IMG/VR virus record: IMGVR_UViG_3300049893_000329
Coordinates: 1 to 43,336 of that record
Length of the DNA: 43,336 bases
Source: a virus
Reading direction: 5' to 3' (one strand)
Shown: positions 26,193 to 34,239 of the stretch, one piece after another
How the letters are laid out: each line of letters begins with the position of its first letter
Numbering within the stretch: position 1 is the first letter of the stretch
Made by a program: the position numbers and the translations under genes
The notes under the pieces: model-generated
The model's database searches: none
What the model was told of the DNA's origin: nothing
Seen by the model: only the letters and a program-made list of their open reading frames with translations

Positions 26193-27392
26193 TTAGCCTG
26201 CAGCGGCCGCAGTAAATCCGTACAACACGCAGTGGGCTGAAGGGTTCAAATTTTCCAGAGTTAACTCAGTGGTGAGAGTTCCACCGATTGCGTCAATTCC
26301 GTTGTCCACGGGTACGTTAGTTGCGCCGTACTCCATGTGGCTGGTCTTACTCAGGTAGCAAATTTTCAGACTTCCCAAATGTACAGAGATAGCCATAGCC
26401 GCCCAAGCTGTGTTGGTGTTAAGCAACGGATGCTCGATCATGCGGAAAACTCCGCGAGCTGTGCGGAATTGAGTAAACTTCAATCCGAAGCTAGTTGCAC
26501 CTTCCACAATTTGGTACTGACCAGACAAACGACCGATATCATTCACCACAGTTACAGCTTTTCCACCAGCCAAGAATACGCGCTCGTTGGTATTTGAACC
26601 CATTACGACAGTGTTAAATCCTGGGTCCAGCGCAGCCTGCAACTGGGTGTAGTTGGTAGTAGAACCCATAGTTGTAGTGTTTGCAGCGGGTGCAAGTCTA
26701 CGAACAGTTTCAACAACTCCATCCATTGCGGTCATGTACTGACCATCAACTACTGCGCCGTATTTTTGGCCCCAGATTAATGCCTTCTCAATATCCGCAG
26801 CATGGAAGAAAAAGCAATCTTCCTTAGATTCACTCGGCAATGATCCGCCGACTGTTGGAGTAATGGCAGCAACAGTACGAGGCAATTGCCAGGAGTTACG
26901 GAAAATTTGAGTATGGTTAAGTACGCGAACTGGGTTCATCAGACGAGATGCAGGACGCAAAGATCCTTGCTCATGCGCGTTACCAACTGCGTACAAAACC
27001 ACACCAGAGGAGATTGCGGCTGCTGCAATTTGGCCAACTCCGCGCAGTACAGTTACCGAAGTACCACTTACGATACTTGAAACACGTACAATTTCGCCGG
27101 TGGATTGCACACGGAACATATCACCTTTGAGTACGTTGGCAGTTGAGCCTACGGTAAAGGTAGTAACTGTACCATCAGCAACTGCTGCACCCAAAGTCAT
27201 GGATGGAAATACCAGAGTTTTGGTCATGTAACCATGTTCAACACTTACACATTTACCTTCGCCGGTCATTGCAGTAAGTTGGAACAGTGGAGACATCCCA
27301 CCTGGGCTGTATTTGATAAGTTGTCCTACATAGGACTTTGGCAAGTAGTCAGGGTTGACACCTGCGTAAAAGTTATAATCTTGCATTGGCAT
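26193..27392 (-). CDS. major capsid protein (399 aa)
   Basis: The gene lies between scaffold and tail-adaptor genes, as T7 gene 10 does, and has the strongest expression signals of the block: GGAGAAAAC ahead of the ATG and a terminator right after the stop. The sequence is beta-rich with an N-terminal helical arm and a long central helix, consistent with an HK97-fold capsid subunit. Segments such as KYGAVVDGQYMTAMDGVVE and SNTNERVFLAGGK resemble capsid proteins of other podoviruses. I assign it by context and composition rather than by a catalytic motif. Confidence 0.85.
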   Translation of the reverse strand: MPMQDYNFYAGVNPDYLPKSYVGQLIKYSPGGMSPLFQLTAMTGEGKCVSVEHGYMTKTLVFPSMTLGAAVADGTVTTFTVGSTANVLKGDMFRVQSTGEIVRVSSIVSGTSVTVLRGVGQIAAAAISSGVVLYAVGNAHEQGSLRPASRLMNPVRVLNHTQIFRNSWQLPRTVAAITPTVGGSLPSESKEDCFFFHAADIEKALIWGQKYGAVVDGQYMTAMDGVVETVRRLAPAANTTTMGSTTNYTQLQAALDPGFNTVVMGSNTNERVFLAGGKAVTVVNDIGRLSGQYQIVEGATSFGLKFTQFRTARGVFRMIEHPLLNTNTAWAAMAISVHLGSLKICYLSKTSHMEYGATNVPVDNGIDAIGGTLTTELTLENLNPSAHCVLYGFTAAAAG

Positions 27393-27437
27393 GATGTTTT
27401 CTCCATCAAAAATAAAAATTAATGTGAGCGCATCAAG

Positions 27438-28226
27438 TTAGTTAAAGAAGTTACTAAAATCTTGATTGCCCGTAAATGGTTGCGAATTTTGTCCAGAGTT
27501 ACGTGGGTCGATACTAGGTTGTGGTGCATTGCCGCGTAGACCTCCAAAGAAGTTTTGCGCTGCTTGCGAGATTTGCTCAGCGCTATAATTTGGATTCTTT
27601 TGTGCAATTTGTTTTATCACATTTGTTGCATAGTTAGAATATGCAGGATGTGAGAGTTCTGGCATAACTTTCAGAAGCGCGGCTTCCGCAGTTGTTGTTC
27701 TTACTTGAGTTGGTGCAGTTGCACGCATACGCTCCATGGCAATTCTTGCAGACGTGTCAGTCATGCGAGCAGTCATGCCCATAGATTCAGAAAATGCATT
27801 TCTTGCAACCATGTTTAAAACTTGGGCAAAAGCATTCATATCGCCCTTAAGTGCATTCTGCACCAGCTCTTGATTTCCTGCAACCGAGGAATCAAAGAAA
27901 TTCATCTCACCAATAGCTTTCTGCATTGCAGCAGACTTTACGTTTACTTGCTCATCCCAAATTGGAGCAGAGTACAAATCTGCAGTTTCTGCATTTGGGT
28001 TTGGTGCCCACAAGTCTTTGAACGCATCAACTCCATTAGTCTGGGCAGGAGTAGATGTATTAACCGGTTGTTGTGGGTCCAGACTTGGAGAAGTCTGAAA
28101 TGGGTCTGGATTAGCAGGATTTGCCATCCCCGGAGTCTGCGGCTGAGGTGCAGGCTGTTGTTGCGGTTGTTGTGATTGTTGCTGAGGTTGTTGCGGAGCA
28201 AGACTTGCAAAAGGATTCCAGTTCAT
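27438..28226 (-). CDS. scaffold (capsid assembly) protein (262 aa)
   Basis: It precedes the capsid gene, where podoviruses keep the scaffold. The first 70 residues are a Gln/Pro-rich, low-complexity region (QQPQQQSQQPQQQPAPQPQ) and the remainder is helical and Ala/Met/Asn-rich with no beta domain, typical of scaffolds that leave the procapsid. It ends in an aromatic NQDFSNFFN tail that may bind the capsid. The ATG has AGG upstream. Confidence 0.8.
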   Translation of the reverse strand: MNWNPFASLAPQQPQQQSQQPQQQPAPQPQTPGMANPANPDPFQTSPSLDPQQPVNTSTPAQTNGVDAFKDLWAPNPNAETADLYSAPIWDEQVNVKSAAMQKAIGEMNFFDSSVAGNQELVQNALKGDMNAFAQVLNMVARNAFSESMGMTARMTDTSARIAMERMRATAPTQVRTTTAEAALLKVMPELSHPAYSNYATNVIKQIAQKNPNYSAEQISQAAQNFFGGLRGNAPQPSIDPRNSGQNSQPFTGNQDFSNFFN

Positions 28227-28266
28227 GATAATACCTATAAGTTAGTTGGTTGGTTGGGGTGAAACA

Positions 28267-28515
28267 TTATTTAGGGATACGAAAAGCTGAATTTATGATC
28301 AGGTCAATCAAATGCAACTTACCTCGAGAGAATGCATCTGCAGCAGCAACTACAGCTAAGTTTGTAGCTTCCCACTCCAGAACTTGGTATGCTCTCTCTT
28401 CTATAATGCTATCTTTCAGTTGCTGCAAGAAATTAAATTGAAACTCGTCCAAATAAAACTTAATTTCTTTCTCAGGATATTCTTCCGAATCTAGTGTTAA
28501 ATCTTCATCTTCCAT
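28267..28515 (-). CDS. small acidic protein between portal and scaffold (82 aa)
   Basis: The product starts with a run of Asp and Glu (MEDEDLTLDSEEYPEKE) and continues as a helical domain. GGAG lies well placed ahead of the ATG, and the gene follows the portal stop by two bases. Small acidic genes at this position occur in many podoviruses. A role as head-assembly helper is inferred from location only. Confidence 0.75.
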   Translation of the reverse strand: MEDEDLTLDSEEYPEKEIKFYLDEFQFNFLQQLKDSIIEERAYQVLEWEATNLAVVAAADAFSRGKLHLIDLIINSAFRIPK

Positions 28516-28517
28516 CT

Positions 28518-30380
28518 TTATGCTCCGGGGTTACTGGGTTTATTTGGCAAAGTAGGATTCATACCTTGCATCAAAGCCATATATTTCTGCTGATCTTCTT
28601 CGGATCTTTCATATTGGTCAATGTTATCAAATCCTTGTTGTGACAGGACACTAAGAATTATAGCGTCTGTGTCATATTTAACTCCCATCAATGGAGAATT
28701 CTGCATAACGGCGAGAGCTTGCAGCAACACTTCAGTGTTACCAATTTTCGTTGTTGGCATTAACCCATCTGCCATACGATACTCTGGCGCTTGAGTTCTC
28801 AGAAGTTCGGGATCAATCTGTGTTGTAGTATTAGTTTGGCGATCTGTCACAGATTCAGCTGTTGCATTAATAAGATAACCAATCTTTAGAATTTCCTTGA
28901 TTGGATTTAAAAATGACGCACCTAAAACTACTGCACCTAACTGCAATCTGGCCCGAGAATTATTCTGTAAGTCTTGGTACTCCGTGACGGTTTTATTTCC
29001 AGGAGTGAAATTACCCTGAGTTGACGAAGTTACACCATTGGTAAGTTCTGCCAGTCGAATTGACAGATTCATCATGTTCTGCATGTTACCAGAAATATTA
29101 TCCACATAGGGAATCTGATAATATGCCTCAGCCAAACCTTTGGAAAATAGATTGCCCGAAACCGGAATCTTAGATGTCGGGTTAGGACTTTCAATGTGTT
29201 CCTTCTTGATACGACTTGGATCATACAGCGCTCTGTCAGCTACGGCTCTGCGCATAGAATTCATAGATGCAGTCATGAAAGCTGTAGCAAGATCCTGGTT
29301 ATCCAGAATATATTCTACGAAAGATTTTTTATTCTCATCTCCCAGAGATAGTTGGCCAAGAATAATTGGGAAATACTCATGTCCCAGACTCTTGGGTTCT
29401 GCATAAACTAAGTATCCGTTAACGAAGATTAGTTCAAAGATATGAACATTATCCGCATTAGGCATTTTGATTTTGTACTGCGAAGGAATTATACGACGGT
29501 AACATTTAAACCATTCCAGCGCTTTACCTGCCTGCGGATTATTGTTCCCTAACTCCGGACCGAAAAAGTTGGAAAAATCATACGGGTCTTGCTTAGTGCG
29601 TAACATGTGAACCTGTGGAACTTGATACAACCTTGTGTAGTTGGCAGCCATAGGACTTTCTTCGGATTCACCCAGTATTTTATTTAAGTTTGCCCGATAT
29701 ATGTAAGTTGTGTTAAGTTCAGACTGTCTGCGGCGTAGAGTTATAAGATCTATAATCTCCACGTAACCAACCATGTTACCGTCAGTGTGAACTTTGTGAG
29801 GTTCAACAAGTCTGTCATATATAATGTTGTATGGATCCAATCTTTCAATTGCCATACCTTCGTAAATAATTGGAGCTGCTGCGCCCGTTTTATCAACTCC
29901 AGCAACTATACTGGTTACAACTTGTGTACCCTTTTTAGATTTCCAGGTAACTTCAGCCGCACAGATATTGAACTTCAGAACATCTGAGAAACAGTACAAC
30001 AGATTTCCTACCCAGTTCATCCGCTGCTGGTCTCTAGCAGTTAGCATGTTCAACATTCTTCCGCCAGACTCAAGGTCTCTAACTTTGGTGGAGCAAGCAA
30101 AAATTGGATATCCAGATAAGAAAGTTCCAGCTAAGTCAGCCAAAGCAGTTTGGTGCTGAATGAACACGATAGGAATTTCATTGTTGGCTAACTTTTTATT
30201 TCCATTACGATTAGCAACTCTGCCCTGCAAGGTTTCAGAAGTTGAATCACTTTCCTTCTCCATGTATTTATCGATATTTTCATACCGACTAAAGTTACGA
30301 TTCAGCTGAGTTTTACCAACTTGGGTAATCCCTGAAATCATACCTTGGAGGTTTTTATAATCGTCGCCTTTGAGTAGCAT
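28518..30380 (-). CDS. portal protein (620 aa)
   Basis: The portal forms the dodecameric ring through which DNA enters and leaves the head. Evidence is the order terminase, portal, small acidic gene, scaffold and capsid, the 620-residue length (T7 gp8 is 536), and a C-terminal part with LAELTNGVTSS and QNNSRARLQLGAVVLG, which suits the portal stem and crown helices. I start at the ATG at 30380 (MLLKGDDYKN), with GAG nine bases upstream. The longer frame to 30443 would run into the terminase gene. It lies 13 bases after the terminase stop. Confidence 0.85.
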   Translation of the reverse strand: MLLKGDDYKNLQGMISGITQVGKTQLNRNFSRYENIDKYMEKESDSTSETLQGRVANRNGNKKLANNEIPIVFIQHQTALADLAGTFLSGYPIFACSTKVRDLESGGRMLNMLTARDQQRMNWVGNLLYCFSDVLKFNICAAEVTWKSKKGTQVVTSIVAGVDKTGAAAPIIYEGMAIERLDPYNIIYDRLVEPHKVHTDGNMVGYVEIIDLITLRRRQSELNTTYIYRANLNKILGESEESPMAANYTRLYQVPQVHMLRTKQDPYDFSNFFGPELGNNNPQAGKALEWFKCYRRIIPSQYKIKMPNADNVHIFELIFVNGYLVYAEPKSLGHEYFPIILGQLSLGDENKKSFVEYILDNQDLATAFMTASMNSMRRAVADRALYDPSRIKKEHIESPNPTSKIPVSGNLFSKGLAEAYYQIPYVDNISGNMQNMMNLSIRLAELTNGVTSSTQGNFTPGNKTVTEYQDLQNNSRARLQLGAVVLGASFLNPIKEILKIGYLINATAESVTDRQTNTTTQIDPELLRTQAPEYRMADGLMPTTKIGNTEVLLQALAVMQNSPLMGVKYDTDAIILSVLSQQGFDNIDQYERSEEDQQKYMALMQGMNPTLPNKPSNPGA

Positions 30381-30393
30381 AATGATAATCTCG

Positions 30394-31935
30394 TTAAAAT
30401 CCAGCAGATGGTGTATGATAGTCTTGGCTTGACTGGTTAGCAATCAGGGATTGTGTACCTTCTGCCAAATCTCCAGGTATGTGCATTAAATGCCTAAATT
30501 CTAGAGCAGCTCGTTCTGCAATAGTTAAATTATCCAGGATATCATCTAAGTTATTAACTTTAGTTGGGTCGAAATTTATAGCTTGATGCTCGACTTGAGC
30601 TTTTGTCTCCGGAGTAAGTCTTATTTCGTCAGCCATCAAACTCTGGAATATCTTCAAGATTCTTCCATTCTTGTTTGAGGAGGAACTAAGACCTACAACT
30701 TGTATGCCTATAATCTTTTGCTGTTCTATGACAAAGTCAAACCAGTTGCACAGGGAATGTTGATATGCGTTATCTTCTACAACTATCAATGAGCATTGAT
30801 TCCTAACTGCCATCTCCAGACCAGCTGCAACAGACTGAGGACCTGAGAACTTCTCAGCTTTGATTTCTGCACAAGTTGGCCTGTTGTCGTAAATCTCATA
30901 ATACATAATAGACATCATGTCTGGGGTTTGTTTGTTTGTTGCCGGATCAATAACTATGAAATTCCCTTGGTGTGGGAACTCGTGACGATTCCGCATTACG
31001 ACAAACTTCTCAGTATCCACATAATGGGATTTTGAACCTGACGGATTGTTTAAAACTTCCGCCATAAAGGTAGCTTCTTGTTGCAACAACTTATCGTCTT
31101 CATATTCTTGCAGAAGTTGAGCTATCGGAAAGAGTTCCTCCCACAAAGCTGTACCATCATTCAGAATGGCACCAACTATGAAAGTTATCCAGGATGGAGA
31201 TTTCTGCAACATGCGCAACAAACAGGTATAATTTCCTGTACCCTGCACCATTTCCATATCTCGGTACATGTTGCCAATATAAATAAATGTGCAGCCTTTC
31301 GGAGACTTAGCTTTCATAGCAGTACCGCTGAACCAACTGTGATACGCTTTAGCTTCAGTTAAAGATTCTGCACATTTAGCAGTTTGGCTATCATCGAAAA
31401 CCATAAGATCTGGACGAGCCTGACCTCGGTTAGTACCGCGAATAGAAGTTCCGGTACCTGCAGCTTGTAGAATTACCTTTCTGCCTTGGAATGAAAAAGC
31501 TTTAAGATCAGCCCGGTCAATCTCCAGATCATAGCGCCAATTGCCAAACAAAGTCTGCACGTTCTCTGAATCTAGCATTGCTGCAACATCAGATAGAATC
31601 GCTTCAGCTTTTTCCAGAGTTGCGCCAATTATAAGAATGTAGCGCTTGGGAGAAAATAGAATGCAGAAGACTATGAATAACTTAACAACTTGCGTCTTTC
31701 CATGTCCCCGCGGCAATCCTAGAGCTAACTTGGTGAAGTCCCTTTCCAGAAAGATTATGCTAATCAGCTGCATCCAGATCCAACGATACTCGGCAGGGAA
31801 ACTTAACGTGCAATCTAAAGGCAGAATTGTCCCAGCAAAGAAATCCATATCTTCCCGCATTGCAGAAATTACTTGCGTGGAAGAATATGCAAACTCTACT
31901 TCTTGCCCAGTTGTTGCAACTTCTGTTGTTGACAT
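30394..31935 (-). CDS. terminase large subunit (TerL)
   Basis: This is the ATP-driven packaging motor. LPRGHGKT at residues 74-81 is the Walker A-like motif, and LMVFDDSQ (Asp181-Asp182) is the Walker B. FIYIGNMYRDMEM resembles the coupling motif. The nuclease domain shows FIVIDPATNKQTPD and a later LIVVEDNAYQHS, the acidic residues that bind metal for cutting the concatemer. The 513-residue length is slightly below T7 gp19 (586). GGAGATTTACC precedes the ATG. Confidence 0.92.
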   Translation of the reverse strand: MSTTEVATTGQEVEFAYSSTQVISAMREDMDFFAGTILPLDCTLSFPAEYRWIWMQLISIIFLERDFTKLALGLPRGHGKTQVVKLFIVFCILFSPKRYILIIGATLEKAEAILSDVAAMLDSENVQTLFGNWRYDLEIDRADLKAFSFQGRKVILQAAGTGTSIRGTNRGQARPDLMVFDDSQTAKCAESLTEAKAYHSWFSGTAMKAKSPKGCTFIYIGNMYRDMEMVQGTGNYTCLLRMLQKSPSWITFIVGAILNDGTALWEELFPIAQLLQEYEDDKLLQQEATFMAEVLNNPSGSKSHYVDTEKFVVMRNRHEFPHQGNFIVIDPATNKQTPDMMSIMYYEIYDNRPTCAEIKAEKFSGPQSVAAGLEMAVRNQCSLIVVEDNAYQHSLCNWFDFVIEQQKIIGIQVVGLSSSSNKNGRILKIFQSLMADEIRLTPETKAQVEHQAINFDPTKVNNLDDILDNLTIAERAALEFRHLMHIPGDLAEGTQSLIANQSSQDYHTPSAGF

Positions 31936-32013
31936 GAGTTGGTAAATCTCCGCAGGGTGGATTCGATTTTCTTGATTTTATCTTCTGTGTTTCTAGCAAG
32001 CAGCTGGGGATTA

Positions 32014-32529
32014 CTAGATGAGTTGTTGGAGTAAGTTTTCACGATTCCTCTCCTTCTGAGCTGCTGACATTGCGTCGATCTTTCCAGCTTCTATTGTTGC
32101 AATAGTTCTGCCGTCAATCTCCACAACTTCAGAGTTTGCATTTAAGGTTGCCTTAACTTTAACATGCTCAGGCAAATGAATATTCACAAGTCTGGTGTTA
32201 CTCACATTTATAGTGGGCACACCCTCACTGAGACTTCTACGCTTCGCTGTGTTGATAGTCTTGATGACTGCGCAGAGTTTCAGCGGATCAAGAACTGCCA
32301 ACTTTAGCGTATTCTGCAACTTCTTCACTGCCACAAGTTCCAACTCATTGTACAATCCATCCAGCTCTTCAAACTGTTTCTTACCCGCCCGGTACTCTGA
32401 AAGATTCTGAGCTTCTATGAATTGGCAGATCGCCGACTGTGTAACTCCATTTACTCTTGCAATTTCCGCATCTGTAAATCCATGTTGCAGAGCTGCAATA
32501 ATATCATCACGTTGCAAGACAGCAGCCAT
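32014..32529 (-). CDS. terminase small subunit (TerS)
   Basis: The protein recognises the packaging start site and recruits TerL. The N-terminal 13-45 residues form a helix-turn-helix (HGFTDAEIARVNGVTQSAIC). The middle is a helical oligomerisation segment, and the tail ends in NRENLLQQLI. It is the first gene of the late operon, 78 bases ahead of TerL, and directly borders the divergent control region. GAGGTGATTT lies ahead of the ATG. Confidence 0.82.
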   Translation of the reverse strand: MAAVLQRDDIIAALQHGFTDAEIARVNGVTQSAICQFIEAQNLSEYRAGKKQFEELDGLYNELELVAVKKLQNTLKLAVLDPLKLCAVIKTINTAKRRSLSEGVPTINVSNTRLVNIHLPEHVKVKATLNANSEVVEIDGRTIATIEAGKIDAMSAAQKERNRENLLQQLI

Positions 32530-32649
32530 AAATCACCTCGAATTTTTCATACATTGTTTGTGTCCAGTTTCTAGTTTCTTATATATAGAAAGAAGAATCA
32601 ATTGGGGTTTAGCAGGTAGTTTAAAATTTTAGAAAATTTTTTCAGGTGC

Positions 32650-32678
32650 AGTATTGGATAGCGCGCGGCAGGGGTCAA
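32650..32678 (-). promoter_or_regulatory. candidate late promoter for the virion operon
   Basis: On the minus strand TTGACC (32673-32678) is followed after 17 bases by AATACT (32650-32655), four of six matches to the -10 consensus. A transcript would start near 32643, about 114 bases ahead of TerS. It is the best -35/-10 pair I find upstream of the late operon, but it lies inside the possible packaging site and is not strong. Confidence 0.35.
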
Positions 32679-32714
32679 AAGGCCGACATGGGGGGAGTCC
32701 ACCTTAACTTTTCT

Positions 32715-32753
32715 TTACACATACTTACATAACTTTACATAACTTAACACACA
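32715..32753 (+). repeat. 10-bp direct repeats, TTACATAACT type
   Basis: Two exact copies of TTACATAACT lie back to back (32725-32734, 32735-32744). A degenerate copy, TTACACATAC, lies before them (32715-32724) and TAACACACA after. The 10-base period puts all copies on one face of the helix, which fits a binding site for a phage regulator or a bend. Confidence 0.6.
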
Positions 32754-32788
32754 TTGACTCTTCCCGATGATCCCGACTCGCAAATCTT

Positions 32789-32797
32789 TGGTACTAT
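32789..32797 (+). promoter_or_regulatory. possible extended -10 for the first rightward gene
   Basis: TGGTACTAT fits an extended -10 element (TG, one base, then TACTAT). No good -35 is found at 16-18 bases. The next gene begins at 32860. A promoter for the 32.9-33.7 kb genes must exist somewhere between here and the terminase, and this is the best candidate I see. Confidence 0.25.
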
Positions 32798-32859
32798 TGG
32801 AACTCGTAACATTCATTTGGGCATAAGTTCCCATTCAATTAATTCTAGGAGTTTCAATC

Positions 32860-33102
32860 ATGGCAAAGTCACAAGTTAACGTAGGCGTACAAATTCCACG
32901 TTCGCAAGTTCCTGAAAGTTTCTACTCTTTTCATAATGATATTGAGCGAGGCAGAGCGGCAGGATTTGCAGCGCGTTATGGTGTGTGGTTCCTTGCAACT
33001 TATGACGGTAAGAACTGGATGAATTGCAGTTCCGTTGCTCATGGCGCACAGTTTTCAGCTAGATTTAGTCCGGGTGCTAAGGTTGAGTTTGTGAAGTATT
33101 AA
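32860..33102 (+). CDS. small hypothetical protein, likely early gene (80 aa)
   Basis: This is the first rightward gene after the control region, with TAGGAG ahead of the ATG. The product is basic, with many Ser, Phe and Tyr residues and no membrane segment or metal pattern. Small genes in this position in phages are often made first and act on the host, but nothing in the sequence shows what this one does. Confidence 0.7.
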   Translation: MAKSQVNVGVQIPRSQVPESFYSFHNDIERGRAAGFAARYGVWFLATYDGKNWMNCSSVAHGAQFSARFSPGAKVEFVKY

Positions 33103-33107
33103 TTCTT

Positions 33108-33140
33108 TTGTCTGTTGGTTGTCTGTTGGTTGTCTGTTGT
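33108..33140 (+). repeat. three tandem 11-bp repeats
   Basis: TTGTCTGTTGG occurs at 33108-33118 and 33119-33129, and TTGTCTGTTGT at 33130-33140. They begin five bases after the stop of the 80-residue gene. The period of 11 is near one turn of DNA. They may bind a protein or result from slippage. Confidence 0.85.
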
Positions 33141-33175
33141 TTCTATTAATCATGTAATAACTAGGAGTGTATAAA

Positions 33176-33475
33176 ATGCCAAATTCCAATAATTGGATGA
33201 ATAAATCAGCCCGTAGCAATATCGCCTACACAACTACTGATCTAGTGTCGCGGCAACTGCTTTCGATTCTTTCGCCTGCTGAGTTATCTAGACTTGGCAA
33301 TCGTGCGTTGTTCAATGAGGAGGCAAGACTAGAACTTTTGCTGACTGCGTACAACAATCACCTAGAATCTGAGGAGTTTGCAGCTTTGCGGGATTCTTTG
33401 GAGTATTGCCGCTCCAAGGTTGAAACTCGCTTACAAGAAATTCGTTGGTATATCCGCACTGGCCGCCAAGTTTAG
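33176..33475 (+). CDS. small hypothetical protein (99 aa)
   Basis: I start at the ATG at 33176, with AGGAG at 33163-33167; a GTG at 33167 has no better site. The product has an N-terminal polar stretch and then two or three helices, with Glu/Leu/Arg pairing typical of a small helical bundle (residues 40-90). There is no recognised family. It lies between the 11-bp repeats and the small membrane-protein gene. Confidence 0.7.
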   Translation: MPNSNNWMNKSARSNIAYTTTDLVSRQLLSILSPAELSRLGNRALFNEEARLELLLTAYNNHLESEEFAALRDSLEYCRSKVETRLQEIRWYIRTGRQV

Positions 33476-33486
33476 GAGCACAGAAC

Positions 33487-33660
33487 ATGAAGACATTAGC
33501 GGCTTGTTTATTCGTTGTAGTCTATGGTGCATTGCTAGTCTGGACTGTTGAGCATTACAAAGTTTGCAAGGCTAGAAACTGCGTTACAGTTGAATTCCTG
33601 TGCGCTTGCCTAGTTCTTGGGGGTGTAGGTGCTATAGTTCTAGCTCTGCTATTTCCCTGA
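33487..33660 (+). CDS. small membrane protein with two helices (57 aa)
   Basis: The ATG at 33487 follows TAGGAG; a longer frame beginning at 33445 would run into the preceding gene. Residues 4-19 and 35-56 are hydrophobic and form two transmembrane helices joined by a short basic, Cys-containing loop (VCKARNC). Such tiny early membrane proteins often change host envelope functions or exclude other phages. That role is inferred. Confidence 0.65.
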   Translation: MKTLAACLFVVVYGALLVWTVEHYKVCKARNCVTVEFLCACLVLGGVGAIVLALLFP

Positions 33661-33707
33661 TATTGCATGGACAAGGAAGTCTGGCGCATACACTAAAACC
33701 CTTTTTG

Positions 33708-33770
33708 TCCGGTTCTTTCTACTTTTCCGCTAATTCCGCATAGTCCGCAAAATCCTATTTTTCGCAACTT
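33708..33770 (-). repeat. left 9-bp array (TCCGC-type, minus orientation)
   Basis: Seven nine-base units run from 33708 to 33770. The clearest are TCCGCTAAT, TCCGCATAG, TCCGCAAAA and TCCTATTTT at 33726, 33735, 33744 and 33753. Read on the minus strand these end in GCGGA or TAGGA. Confidence 0.7.
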
Positions 33771-33990
33771 TGCCCACGTTGTACCCTTCTGATATAACTC
33801 TCCCAAATCCTGCAACTCTCGTAAGTTATCTATCTATCTATTCTATCCCATAACTCTATCTAGTCATCTCTATATATAAGTTATATTATTTTTTAAACAC
33901 CCTATAACAGAAGAAAAAGGTATTATAGAATCAAAACTTACAGCAGTTGCAAGGAGCTAGGAGTTATAGAGAAATAGGGCGACTCGGCCA

Positions 33991-34088
33991 ACGAGCGGAA
34001 AATAGGAAAAATAGGAATTTGCGAAAACTCCGAACAAATAGGAAAATTAGGACAAACAGGGTTTTGCAGACTTGGCTGGAACTTGCAG
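33991..34088 (+). repeat. right 9-bp array (TAGGA/GCGGA-type, plus orientation)
   Basis: Units in phase include AAAATAGGA (34008-34016), CAAATAGGA (34035-34043), AAATTAGGA (34044-34052), CAAACAGGG (34053-34061) and TTTTGCAGA (34062-34070), with two weaker units between. One unit near 34000 is eight bases long, so the phase slips once. It is in opposite orientation to the left array. Confidence 0.7.
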
Positions 34089-34126
34089 AAAAAACAAAGT
34101 TTCGGAAGTTGGACAACAAATAGCGC

Positions 34127-34154
34127 TTGACATAGGGCAAATAGGATGTATAGT
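34127..34154 (+). promoter_or_regulatory. strong sigma70-type promoter (P1)
   Basis: TTGACA (34127-34132) is a perfect -35. After 16 bases comes TATAGT (34149-34154), five of six matches. The spacer ends in TG and contains a copy of AAATAGG (34139-34145). It drives the 257-residue protein gene at 34240 and is likely an early promoter. Confidence 0.8.
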
Positions 34155-34239
34155 TGTGACTCTTCCACGGAATTTTTCGAGATTGGAAGTTGAATTTCTA
34201 AATCTGTTTTATAACTTAACCCCAAAGAGGTTTTTTACC

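Larger units (their letters stand above)
32530..32859. other. divergent control region, possible packaging (cos/pac) site
   Basis: No gene lies in these 330 bases between TerS and the first rightward gene. From left to right I see a TATATATA segment, two AAAATTTT blocks 10 bases apart (32623-32630, 32633-32640), a GC-rich patch with GCGCGCGG and a run of six G (about 32660-32697), and TTACATAACT repeats. The GC-rich patch stands out in AT-rich DNA beside TerS, where cos or pac sites often lie. This is inference, because no cleavage motif can be recognised by eye. Confidence 0.5.
33661..34126. other. gene-free AT-rich region with 9-bp-spaced repeats, candidate origin
   Basis: No gene is supported in this stretch. 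On the left, TCC recurs every nine bases (33708, 33726, 33735, 33744, 33753, with TTC at 33717), mostly as TCCGC. On the right, units ending in GGA or close variants recur every nine bases from 34008 to 34070, with four exact AAATAGG copies (33972, 34000, 34009, 34036) plus one at 34139. CCTATTT (33754-33760) is the inverse of AAATAGG, so the arrays face each other. Between them lie CTAT repeats and a T/A run (about 33820-33900). Iterons around an AT-rich segment would fit an origin, but the 9-base period also reads as Gly-every-third-codon and may be a coding remnant. Confidence 0.5.

Noticed and set aside
30381-30443. 21-residue N-terminal extension of the portal
   Set aside because: It runs into the terminase coding sequence. 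The ATG at 30380 avoids this, and a GAG site lies upstream.
31760-31999. 79-residue minus-strand frame across the TerL/TerS gap
   Set aside because: It mostly overlaps TerL in another frame, has no ribosome binding site of note, and reads as random sequence.
34072-34239. Longer start for the 257-residue gene (adding 56 residues from a TTG)
   Set aside because: The extension covers promoter P1 and the ribosome binding site for the ATG at 34240, so it is unlikely to be translated.
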